From Lachnospiraceae bacterium (GTDB lineage: Bacteria > Bacillota_A > Clostridia > Lachnospirales > Lachnospiraceae), in contig SFGN01000078.1 in NCBI GenBank assembly GCA_004556565.1, forward strand, positions 1-10,516: a stretch of 10,516 bases of DNA. Reading direction: 5' to 3'. Shown here piece after piece: positions 1-7,459 of this stretch (its first letter is position 1; each line of letters starts with the position of its first letter). The notes under the pieces were generated by a model. That model did not search any database. It had not been told where the DNA came from and saw nothing but the letters and a program-made list of their open reading frames with translations. Both the position numbers and the translations under genes were made by a program.

Positions 1-165
1 AAGAGGGAACGGAGCCTGAAAGGAGCAGCCAGAGCGAAGTTAAGCAGAACAAAGGAATTTGATCATTCAAAATGGGTAGGCGGTGGAATGCTCGATTACA
101 GATTCTCGAATGCCAGAAGAATTGTGAATGACATCTATGCCGGGGAGGTGAGTGCTGATGTTTAG
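1..165 (+). CDS. 3' end of an upstream gene, product not recognised
   Basis: The first reading frame is open from base 1 to TAG at 163-165 and gives 54 residues, so the start lies outside the window. The visible part is basic (K/R-rich) and then reads KWVGGGMLDYRFSNARR followed by IVNDIYAGE. The stop lies inside the next gene, so the two overlap by 8 bases, which indicates translational coupling and a shared operon. The tail vaguely recalls the C-terminus of DUF6361-type proteins, which I remember as neighbours of PLD/helicase genes. That is from memory and weak. The coding frame is well supported; the family is not. Confidence 0.7.
   Translation, partial: KRERSLKGAARAKLSRTKEFDHSKWVGGGMLDYRFSNARRIVNDIYAGEVSADV
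142..148 (+). promoter_or_regulatory. Ribosome binding site deciding the PLD-protein start
   Basis: GGGGAGG lies 9 bases before ATG at 158 but only 3 bases before the in-frame GTG at 152. The spacing favours the ATG, two codons inside the longest frame. The site lies within the 3' end of the upstream gene, so the two genes are probably translationally coupled. Confidence 0.75.
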
Positions 166-2005
166 ACCGGATTCAAACCGAGATAGAACGGATTACAGCG
201 GTATTTTGATGCCTCCGGACGGATATAGATTGGACAGAGCAGTAGGCACTACATATTCACTTGACCTGGAAGCACTCACAGCTGTGGCGATATGTCTTGG
301 ATTATCTGAAGAAACAGATAGTAAGCTTATGCAAAATCCAATTGGTATGCTGAATGCATTGCAGAAGGTATCAGATAAAATCGTGCTGTTTTGTGAAGCA
401 GGACAGATTAAAGTGCCAACAAAACCGACTGCACTATCTATTTTATTAGAGAAAATGGTAGTAGAGGTCGCACTGCCAAAAGATAGACAGCTTGGTCGAT
501 ATCCGTCATTTCATCCGAAAACATGGGTATTAGCATATGTAAACGCTGAGGGAGATAAAAAATATCGTTTTGTGGTAATGAGCAGAAATCTGACTTTTGA
601 CAGGAGCTGGGATATCAGCTTTGCAATGGATAGCAGTAAAAATGTCAGACAGAAGAAAAAGACTCAGCCTATCTGTGATTTTCTGGATTATCTTGTAATG
701 AATGTGCATAATACCAGCAATAATGCCGGAAAGAAAAGAAACCTGATTCGTGGATTATGTGCAGACATTAAGGATGTATCCTTTTCGCTTGAAAGTAAAA
801 TATTTGGCGAGAATTTTGAAGTGCTTCCAGTTGGAATTGGAAAAAATGCTTACCACATGCAGGAGGATATTTTATTCTGCAAGGAAAGAGGAAATGCCAA
901 TTCAACATTTAATGAGCTTGTAGTGATGTCTCCGTTTTTATCAGAAAGTGTGATTGCAGATTTTAACCTGACAGACAGGGCATTGTCGGACTGTAAGAGA
1001 ACACTTGTTACGAGACGTTCTGAGCTTGGAAAACTCAAAGCATCAGATGTAGATAATTTTACCATCTATGCATTAAAGGATGAGATTATAGATGGTGAGG
1101 AAGAAATTTCAGATGAACTCGCAGATAAAAAGAAACAGGATATTCATGCAAAAATCTATCTGAGAAGGAAATATTCAGATGTTGACCTGTATCTTGGTTC
1201 CATGAATGCTTCCTATTCTGCAATTAATAAAAATGTTGAAATGATGCTGTGGCTTGGTACAAAGAATATGTATCTGAATGGGGATAAATTCTTAGAGGAT
1301 ATATTCTGTGGACCGGTAGGAGATGCAAAGAATCCATTTGAGCAGGTTACAGTAGCGGATGCTGTTTTGGAAACAGAAAGTGACAATAGAAATCTGCTGG
1401 AGCAGAAAATTAAGGACTTGTGCCGAGTGAAAAGGCAGGCTGTAATTTCAGAAGATAATGAGAATGCTGGAAAGTACAAGATAGAGGTTGAGTTCAGTGG
1501 TATTGAATCTGATAGTGAGGTTACAGTATCACCATTTAATTCAAAGCAGGAGCAGACATTGTCAGAACATATAGAGTTTTCAGAGCTTGAGATCTTGCAG
1601 TTATCAGAGTTCTATGAGATTACTGCAAGATCAGGTGATGATACAATTCGCAGAATTATTATGATCCCTACAAGTGGTTTCCCGGATGACAGAGAAAGTG
1701 CTGCAGTAAACAGTGTGGTAAAAGATAGGGCATCATTTGTTGAGTACATAGCGTTTGTACTTGGTGATGATTATGTAGCATCTATGCTTGAAGGAAAGCA
1801 GATGGGAGAATCCGGCTTTTTTGCCAATTCGAGTGATGCAATGCCGGCACTCTATGAAAAGATGTTAAAGACATCTGTAGAAGGGCCGGAAAGAATAAAA
1901 GACATTGGATATGTGCTTAAGATGGTTACAGATAAGGATATTATACCGGATGAATTCCGTGAACTGTATGAGACTTTTTGTAATACTTTGAAAATCAGAA
2001 GATAA
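158..2005 (+). CDS. Phospholipase D-superfamily protein, probable nuclease
   Basis: A 615-residue protein with two half-sites of the PLD (HKD) fold. The first is H119-P-K121 followed by SRNLT at 142-146, then RSWDISFAMD. The second is H330-A-K332 followed by GSMNAS at 347-352. Paired HxK...(G)SxN motifs form one active site with a covalent phosphohistidine intermediate, and bacterial members beside helicases are usually DNA or RNA nucleases. No signal peptide or membrane segment is visible, so it should be cytoplasmic. Residues from about 400 to the end are an acidic region I do not recognise and may contact the helicase. The helicase gene starts 12 bases downstream, so the two products probably act together. 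The PLD fold is well supported; nuclease activity and a defence role are inferred. A phospholipase role is unlikely here. Confidence 0.85.
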   Translation: MFRPDSNRDRTDYSGILMPPDGYRLDRAVGTTYSLDLEALTAVAICLGLSEETDSKLMQNPIGMLNALQKVSDKIVLFCEAGQIKVPTKPTALSILLEKMVVEVALPKDRQLGRYPSFHPKTWVLAYVNAEGDKKYRFVVMSRNLTFDRSWDISFAMDSSKNVRQKKKTQPICDFLDYLVMNVHNTSNNAGKKRNLIRGLCADIKDVSFSLESKIFGENFEVLPVGIGKNAYHMQEDILFCKERGNANSTFNELVVMSPFLSESVIADFNLTDRALSDCKRTLVTRRSELGKLKASDVDNFTIYALKDEIIDGEEEISDELADKKKQDIHAKIYLRRKYSDVDLYLGSMNASYSAINKNVEMMLWLGTKNMYLNGDKFLEDIFCGPVGDAKNPFEQVTVADAVLETESDNRNLLEQKIKDLCRVKRQAVISEDNENAGKYKIEVEFSGIESDSEVTVSPFNSKQEQTLSEHIEFSELEILQLSEFYEITARSGDDTIRRIIMIPTSGFPDDRESAAVNSVVKDRASFVEYIAFVLGDDYVASMLEGKQMGESGFFANSSDAMPALYEKMLKTSVEGPERIKDIGYVLKMVTDKDIIPDEFRELYETFCNTLKIRR

Positions 2006-2017
2006 CGAGGTGATGTC

Positions 2018-5000
2018 ATGTCACAATTTAATATAGATGAAATTGAAAAGCGTACCCTTTCCGGTCTGAAGGATTTTCAAAGAGCGACTGTGGAGAGAGT
2101 GGATTATCTGTTCCGGCATAATCAGAATCGTGTGCTTGTAGCAGATGAAGTGGGTATGGGAAAAACTCTTATTGCCAGAGGAGCAATTGTAAAGACAGCA
2201 AGACTTAGAATCGAAGAGAAAGATGATCTGTTTAAGGTAATTTATATCTGCTCTAATCAGAACATAGCAAATCAGAATATCAGAAAACTTGATGTAACAG
2301 GAAAGAATGCCATCGGCTCAGTATCAGATACCAGACTGTCTATGCAGCATTTAAAGATTACTGAGCAGGAAAATGATCCGCAGATAAAGGAAGGTTTTAT
2401 ACAGCTTATCCCACTTACACCGGAAACATCTTTCCGCATGACCACCGGAGGTGGAAGTGTGCAGGAAAGAGCACTTATGTATGCCATTTTAAGGAGAATG
2501 CCGGACTTTAAAGGACATGTAACTTCTCTTGAAAAATTTATGATAATGGATGCTGTAAAAGCATGGGATGGATGGGCAAAATGGAACTTTGAAAATCGTG
2601 TGGCAGAATGCGAAAAGATGACGAAGGGTGTCTATCCACAAAATGTGATAGAAAAAATCCTTAATTATCAGGAGTATGAAAGTATAAGGGACATGCTGCT
2701 TAATCATTTGCATGAAAGAAGATACAATAAACAGCTTACATATTCCAATTACTATGTGATGAATAAGCTTCGTGTGATGTTTGCGAGAATCAGTGTATCT
2801 ATGCTTGAGCCGGATCTGGTAATCATGGATGAGTTTCAGAGATTTAAGTTTCTTTTGTCATCCGATGACAGTGAGCTTGGTATTCTTGCACACAGTTTCC
2901 TTAGTGGACATGATACAAGGGTACTTCTGTTGTCGGCTACACCATATAAATTGTATTCTACCCTTGAAGAGATAGATGAAAATCAGCTTGATGAGCATTA
3001 TGCAGAGTTTTTTCAGGTTATGAACTTTCTTTTTGATGATGAAGTCAAAGACATTAAATTTAAGGAAGTGTGGAAGAATTATTCCCATGCTCTAAGTGAG
3101 TTGAAGGCAGGGGACAGTGCAATTATCCGTATGAAGGAGCTGGCAGAAAATGCCATGTATCAGGGAGTCAGCAGGACAGAGCGTATATCTGTCATGGATT
3201 CCGGTGATTATACGGATGACAGCAGCGTGAAGCATCATTTGCAGATAGATGAAAATGACATAAACTCCTATATACAGATGTCACGATTGTTGTCAAAAAC
3301 GGATTCAAATCATTCTTTACCGGTAGATTATGCAAAGAGCTGTCCGTATCTTATGTCCTTTATGAAGAAATATAAGATTAAAGAGCAGATTGAAAAATAT
3401 TATATAAAACATCCAGATGAATTTGGAAGTGAAAGAGAACAATGTCTCTTGTGGCTGAATCGCAATAAAATCAATAAATATGATGAACTGCCGAAAACCA
3501 ATGCAAGGCTTGAGGCACTGAAAGAAAAAGCATTTACCGGCGGTGCAGAAAAATATCTGTGGATTCCTCCATCACTGCCATATTATGAGATGCAGGGAGC
3601 ATATAAAAACAGCAAAGGCTTTTCAAAAATACTTGTATTTTCTGCATGGGAGATGGTTCCACGAATGATAGGTGCGCTTGTTTCCTATGAGGCGGAAAGA
3701 CTTACAGTTGGAAAACTGGTACATCAGATAAAGAATCAGGATAAGAAGAATACGGGGTATTTTGCGGATGGTTCGAGACGATACCCGGTGGCAAGGCTCA
3801 GGTTTAATGTTTCAAATGGAGAAGTAAGAGGCATGAGCCTGTTTGCACTGCTTTATCCTTCAAAGACACTTTCTGATATGTATTTACCGATTGAGTCATT
3901 GAATAATCATGAATCATTAGAAGTAATAGAGAAATCTGTACGGCTGAAACTGAAAGAGAAGCTTGCGATAATCGAAGAAAAGTATGGTGATTCGGGTAAC
4001 AATAAGGAAGATGCCAGGTGGTATTATCTTGCACCGATGCTCATGGATGGAGTCATCTATGCAAAGCATTGGATAGAGGATATTGTGTGGGAAATGAATA
4101 CAGACGAAGAGGATACAACATCTGAGGTCAGAAGCAGTTCAAAGGATAAGAGAAATAAGGGCTTTATTGCTCATATTGATAAGCTAAGAAGTTATTTGGA
4201 TGCCCCGGAGGAGATTCATCTTGGAAGAAAGCCGGAGGATCTTCTGGAAACATTGGTAAATATGGTACTGGGTTCGCCAGCAATATGCATTTATCGTTCT
4301 AATGGAAGAAGCACAGCCAGAGCAACATCGCTTGCAAAGGTATTTGTCAATAATTTCAATTTGCCGGAGTCAACAGCTATCATTGATCTTGCTTATGGCA
4401 GATGCAGGGATGATAATTCCCATTGGCAGAATGTACTTAAATACTGTAAAGATGGCTGTTTTCAGGCAATGATTGATGAATATATCCATATGCTGAAAGA
4501 AACAGCAGGTTTTCAGTCGGATGGAAATCAGTATCAGATTGTGCATGACATGATGATGGATTCATTGAAGATACATACAGCCACCTATATCGCTGATACT
4601 TATCCTGATTTCAAAAAACGTATTAACGGAGCTGACAGGAAGAGTGATGGATGTCGAATAAGGTCGAGTTATGCAGTTGGATTTACAAAGGATGCAGGAG
4701 ATAATTCCAAGGTAGTCATGCGTAAAGAAAATATCAGAAATGCCTTTAACTCACCAATGCGTCCATTTGTGCTCGCCACAACATCAATCGGACAGGAAGG
4801 ATTGGATTTTCATAATTATTGTCGTGTGATTATGCACTGGAATCTTCCAAGTAATCCCATAGATTTGGAACAAAGGGAAGGCAGAATCAATAGATTTAAG
4901 TGTCTGGCAATAAGACAGAATGTTGCTGATAAATATGGTAAGGCAGATGGTATCACATTTAAGCGAGACATATGGACAGAAATGTTTGAAGCTGCTAAAG

Positions 5001-5278
5001 CGGAAAAGCAGAATGACCAGTCAGAGCTTGTACCATTCTGGTGTTTCGGAAAAAATCAGAGTGTAAAAATAGAAAGGCTTGTGCCAATGTATCCTATGAG
5101 TAAGGATGAGGTTAATTATGAAAGGCTGATAAAGATTCTGTCTCTTTACCGGCTTACATTAGGGCAGGCAAGGCAGGAAGAACTTCTGGAGTATTTATTC
5201 AAAGAGTTCAAGGAAACAAGTGGATTGAAGAAATTGTTTATCGACTTGAGTCCATTTTCAAAGGGAAAAGAAGGTTGA
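2018..5278 (+). CDS. Superfamily 2 (SNF2/HepA-like) helicase
   Basis: A 1086-residue ATP-dependent nucleic-acid translocase. LKDFQ at 17-21 resembles the Q-motif region. Walker A is ADEVGMGKT (42-50), close to the SNF2 consensus DExGxGKT. Motif II is DEFQ (271-274), a DExQ rather than DExH box, and motif III is SATP (306-309). The second lobe begins near LVFSAW (539-544). Motif V is TTSIGQEGLDF (921-931) and motif VI is QREGRINR (952-959). About 370 residues lie between the start of lobe 2 and motif V, far more than a minimal helicase needs, so there is a large unassigned insertion. The gene has GAGG 7 bases before its ATG and is packed against the PLD gene. DISARM and Mokosh also combine helicases with PLD proteins, but I cannot assign this pair to either. 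The family call is firm; partner and substrate are inferred. Confidence 0.92.
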   Translation: MSQFNIDEIEKRTLSGLKDFQRATVERVDYLFRHNQNRVLVADEVGMGKTLIARGAIVKTARLRIEEKDDLFKVIYICSNQNIANQNIRKLDVTGKNAIGSVSDTRLSMQHLKITEQENDPQIKEGFIQLIPLTPETSFRMTTGGGSVQERALMYAILRRMPDFKGHVTSLEKFMIMDAVKAWDGWAKWNFENRVAECEKMTKGVYPQNVIEKILNYQEYESIRDMLLNHLHERRYNKQLTYSNYYVMNKLRVMFARISVSMLEPDLVIMDEFQRFKFLLSSDDSELGILAHSFLSGHDTRVLLLSATPYKLYSTLEEIDENQLDEHYAEFFQVMNFLFDDEVKDIKFKEVWKNYSHALSELKAGDSAIIRMKELAENAMYQGVSRTERISVMDSGDYTDDSSVKHHLQIDENDINSYIQMSRLLSKTDSNHSLPVDYAKSCPYLMSFMKKYKIKEQIEKYYIKHPDEFGSEREQCLLWLNRNKINKYDELPKTNARLEALKEKAFTGGAEKYLWIPPSLPYYEMQGAYKNSKGFSKILVFSAWEMVPRMIGALVSYEAERLTVGKLVHQIKNQDKKNTGYFADGSRRYPVARLRFNVSNGEVRGMSLFALLYPSKTLSDMYLPIESLNNHESLEVIEKSVRLKLKEKLAIIEEKYGDSGNNKEDARWYYLAPMLMDGVIYAKHWIEDIVWEMNTDEEDTTSEVRSSSKDKRNKGFIAHIDKLRSYLDAPEEIHLGRKPEDLLETLVNMVLGSPAICIYRSNGRSTARATSLAKVFVNNFNLPESTAIIDLAYGRCRDDNSHWQNVLKYCKDGCFQAMIDEYIHMLKETAGFQSDGNQYQIVHDMMMDSLKIHTATYIADTYPDFKKRINGADRKSDGCRIRSSYAVGFTKDAGDNSKVVMRKENIRNAFNSPMRPFVLATTSIGQEGLDFHNYCRVIMHWNLPSNPIDLEQREGRINRFKCLAIRQNVADKYGKADGITFKRDIWTEMFEAAKAEKQNDQSELVPFWCFGKNQSVKIERLVPMYPMSKDEVNYERLIKILSLYRLTLGQARQEELLEYLFKEFKETSGLKKLFIDLSPFSKGKEG

Positions 5279-5279
5279 T

Positions 5280-5918
5280 ATGATGAGAATACTTTTTTGT
5301 AACATAGCGTGGATGAAGGAGTATCGAGGAAATGAAGATGGAAAGGATATTCCGTTAAATGGTGGAAGCTATGTTGATGAGACAGGAGATGCTCATGAAA
5401 AATATAATTTTACACCGGTGAATATGGAGGGAAGGGAAGGCTTATATTGTCTGGGATTTTTTGAGACAAAATCACATAATGGTAAAGATGTCAATCAAAT
5501 GCGGATTGAGAATATTGCAGGTTGTGAACTATTAAAAAAAGAAGAATCAGTAGATGATGTGCTTGTTGTTTATTGTGCAAAGCATCCGGCACATAAGTTT
5601 ACGACGGTCGTGGGATGGTATAAACATGCTACAGTTTACAGACATTATCAAGAGGCAGTGTTTGCTCCAGAAGATATACAATATTACAATGCAATTGCAA
5701 ACTCATCTGATTGTGTCTTACTTCCTGCAGGGATCAGATCAAGAAAGGTACAATGGGAAGTCCCAAGAAAATCAAATGGTTGGGCTTATGGATTTGGACG
5801 GGCAAATGTGTGGTATGCAAGTGAAGAAGATAGCCGGTTACAAGATTATCTTACGAGATTAGTAAAACAGATTGATGAATATGATGGCGAAAATTGGATT
5901 GACAAGTACGCTGAGTAA
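5280..5918 (+). CDS. Conserved-looking protein of unrecognised family, possibly a small binding domain
   Basis: A 212-residue cytoplasmic protein without signal peptide or membrane segments. It opens with a hydrophobic strand (RILFCNIAWM, 3-12), then NGGSYV (27-32) and HEKYNFTPVN (39-48). A core strand pair follows: DVLVVYCAKHP (93-103) and TTVVGWYKHATVYR (108-121). A further segment reads GWAYGFGRANVWYA (167-180). I associate the GWYK-A-TVYR pattern with N-terminal domains fused to HNH or other restriction-type nucleases, possibly with a PUA/EVE-like beta fold that reads modified bases; this is memory and inference. The start is 1 base after the helicase stop, so translation is probably coupled. 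ATG at 5283 is an equally good start, 8 bases after AAGG. No catalytic motif is visible. Function unknown. Confidence 0.85.
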   Translation: MMRILFCNIAWMKEYRGNEDGKDIPLNGGSYVDETGDAHEKYNFTPVNMEGREGLYCLGFFETKSHNGKDVNQMRIENIAGCELLKKEESVDDVLVVYCAKHPAHKFTTVVGWYKHATVYRHYQEAVFAPEDIQYYNAIANSSDCVLLPAGIRSRKVQWEVPRKSNGWAYGFGRANVWYASEEDSRLQDYLTRLVKQIDEYDGENWIDKYAE

Positions 5919-5933
5919 TGAGGTACATATATT

Positions 5934-6665
5934 ATGGGAAACGAATCAGGTGAATGGATTATGCATGGCATGAAGTGGGACAACCCGGAATGTATCCATT
6001 CTGTAGATGAAGCAATCAAGTATATAAATGAATTTGGCTTTTTACCATTATTTAAGAATGATATAGATGGGTTTTCACTTGAAGAAAGAACTGTTCCAGA
6101 GTACTGGTGGAGTGATAATCCGGAGATTGATCCATGGATGTGGCGGGCTATTATAGCAAGGCGGCATGATATCGTCTATGGAAAGTTCTTTGATAAGAAG
6201 GCAGGATTTATATCAAAAAAGTGGCTTCCTGTATTTGCTAATTATCGCCGGGATGGATATGATTTTGATGCATTATATGATGATGGGAAAGCACCTAATA
6301 AGCATAAAAAGATAATGGTCAATTTTATGGAAGATAATGCTGATTCAGAGATTTATTCAAATGAATTGAAAAAACAGGCTGGATTTGGTAAGGATGGAGA
6401 AAAGGGATTTGATGGTGCTATAACGAATCTTATGATGCAGACATATCTGTGCAACTGCGATTTTAAGAAGAGAGTGAATAAGAGAGGCATTGAATATGGA
6501 TGGGATGTTGCAGTGTATTCATCTATTGAGCATATCTATGGATATGATTATGTGACTTCCTGCTATAAGGATAATCCACAGGACTCATGGAAACAGCTTG
6601 TAGACTATATGCATGAGATGTTTCCGGATGCAACGGATAAGCAGATAAGGAAAGTGTTAAAATAA
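5934..6665 (+). CDS. AlkZ-related protein (winged-helix DNA glycosylase-like)
   Basis: A 243-residue soluble protein. Landmarks are GFLPLF (35-40), tryptophan-rich PEYWWSDNP then DPWMWR (55-71), YGKFFDKKAGFISKKW (82-97), NELKKQAGFG (143-152), and GAITNLMMQTYL then IEYGWDVAVY (161-195). I recognise this layout as the 'AlkZ-related' family. AlkZ/YcaQ enzymes excise bulky or crosslinked bases with a QxQ or QxD motif near the N-terminus. Here the comparable N-terminal segment reads LPLF instead, so the family may be non-catalytic or use other residues. GAGG at 5920-5923 is 10 bases before the chosen ATG; internal methionines at residues 10 and 13 are alternative starts. Its place between two DNA-oriented genes fits a base-recognition role. 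The family assignment is from memory and moderate. Confidence 0.8.
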   Translation: MGNESGEWIMHGMKWDNPECIHSVDEAIKYINEFGFLPLFKNDIDGFSLEERTVPEYWWSDNPEIDPWMWRAIIARRHDIVYGKFFDKKAGFISKKWLPVFANYRRDGYDFDALYDDGKAPNKHKKIMVNFMEDNADSEIYSNELKKQAGFGKDGEKGFDGAITNLMMQTYLCNCDFKKRVNKRGIEYGWDVAVYSSIEHIYGYDYVTSCYKDNPQDSWKQLVDYMHEMFPDATDKQIRKVLK

Positions 6666-6679
6666 AACAGTGAATTTTT

Positions 6680-6686
6680 GAGGTGA
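6680..6686 (+). promoter_or_regulatory. Ribosome binding site deciding the first UDG-like start
   Basis: GAGGTGA is the only Shine-Dalgarno-like sequence here. It lies 11 bases before ATG at 6698 and itself contains the in-frame GTG at 6683, so it cannot serve that GTG. ATG 6698 is preferred, although the spacing is slightly long. Confidence 0.55.
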
Positions 6687-6697
6687 ATATACATAAA

Positions 6698-7447
6698 ATG
6701 AATGCAAAAAAATCCGCAGCTTATTGCAAGCTGATAGAAAATGTAAAAAACAAATATCTTAAAAATCCTATATACACAAAGAACCTGACACTTGGCTGGT
6801 GCGATTTACGTCAGGGAGAAGATTTGTGTCAGGAAATTAACCTATGGACATATTGGCAAGGGAGAGATTACGCCAAGAAGACACCACATATTAAGTATAT
6901 GCTGATAGGTCAGGATTTCGGACCACCAGAAAAGGAAGAACTAAACGGTACGATTGCAAATGTCCGTAAGATGAATGATGGTATAGATGTGATGTTCCAT
7001 GAAAATGTAGATTTGGAAGCAAGGGATTCACAGACGGATAAAAATATTGTCAGATACTTTGAACTGCTTGGTAAAAATGAAATTGACAAGAAAAAATATC
7101 CAGATTTGTTTTTCTGCAATTGTAATTTGGGCTATCGCAGAGATAAGTATTCTGGAAATATGACCAGAAAGATATTGGCAAATGATGCAGCCGAAATAAA
7201 ATCACTGATTGACATTATAGAGCCGGAAAACATAATCTGTCTGGGTCTTGATACATCTGTGGTTGTAATACGAACTCTGATTGATAAAAAGTTTTCCTGC
7301 AATAGAGTATCTGAACTTATAGGAACTGGAGAACCTTATATTTATGGAGAAACATATATATACCCTGTAGCACATCCGGGGTATTGGGGTACAAGTACAA
7401 GAGGAGAGGATAATGTTATTGCAGATTGGAGGAGGATTAGAAAATAA
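6698..7447 (+). CDS. Uracil-DNA glycosylase superfamily protein
   Basis: A 249-residue protein with the order of motifs of the UDG fold. Motif 1 is MLIGQDFG (68-75), matching the water-activating GQDPYH-type loop but ending in F-G instead of P-Y-H. A central strand and loop is FFCNCNLGYR (138-147). The strand ENIICLGLDTS precedes the last helix. The DNA-intercalation motif is VAHPGYWG (224-231), equivalent to HPSP in classical enzymes. UDG-superfamily enzymes remove uracil or other damaged bases from DNA, but many divergent bacterial members have no assigned substrate. Aspartate 73 is kept, so catalysis is possible. A cysteine-rich patch (C140, C142) lies in the central loop; I do not see the four-cysteine pattern of an iron-sulfur family 4/5 enzyme. 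The stop overlaps the strong ribosome binding site of the macro-domain gene. Confidence 0.82.
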   Translation: MNAKKSAAYCKLIENVKNKYLKNPIYTKNLTLGWCDLRQGEDLCQEINLWTYWQGRDYAKKTPHIKYMLIGQDFGPPEKEELNGTIANVRKMNDGIDVMFHENVDLEARDSQTDKNIVRYFELLGKNEIDKKKYPDLFFCNCNLGYRRDKYSGNMTRKILANDAAEIKSLIDIIEPENIICLGLDTSVVVIRTLIDKKFSCNRVSELIGTGEPYIYGETYIYPVAHPGYWGTSTRGEDNVIADWRRIRK

Positions 7448-7452
7448 GGAGG
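7446..7452 (+). promoter_or_regulatory. Strong ribosome binding site of the macro-domain gene
   Basis: AAGGAGG overlaps the stop of the preceding gene and lies 7 bases before ATG 7460. It is the best Shine-Dalgarno match in the operon, so this protein may be made in larger amounts than its neighbours. Confidence 0.8.
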
Positions 7453-7459
7453 AGTCACA

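Noticed and set aside
152..157. GTG at 152 as start of the PLD protein
   Set aside because: The Shine-Dalgarno sequence is only 3 bases away from this GTG, while ATG 158 is correctly spaced.
158..5278. Assignment as DISARM or Mokosh
   Set aside because: Only the general helicase plus PLD combination is shared. The other signature genes or domains of those systems are not visible, so naming it would go beyond the evidence.
5554..5862. A 102-codon + strand frame inside the 212-residue gene
   Set aside because: It lies entirely within a better-supported gene in another frame, has no clear ribosome binding site and gives a sequence without recognisable motifs.
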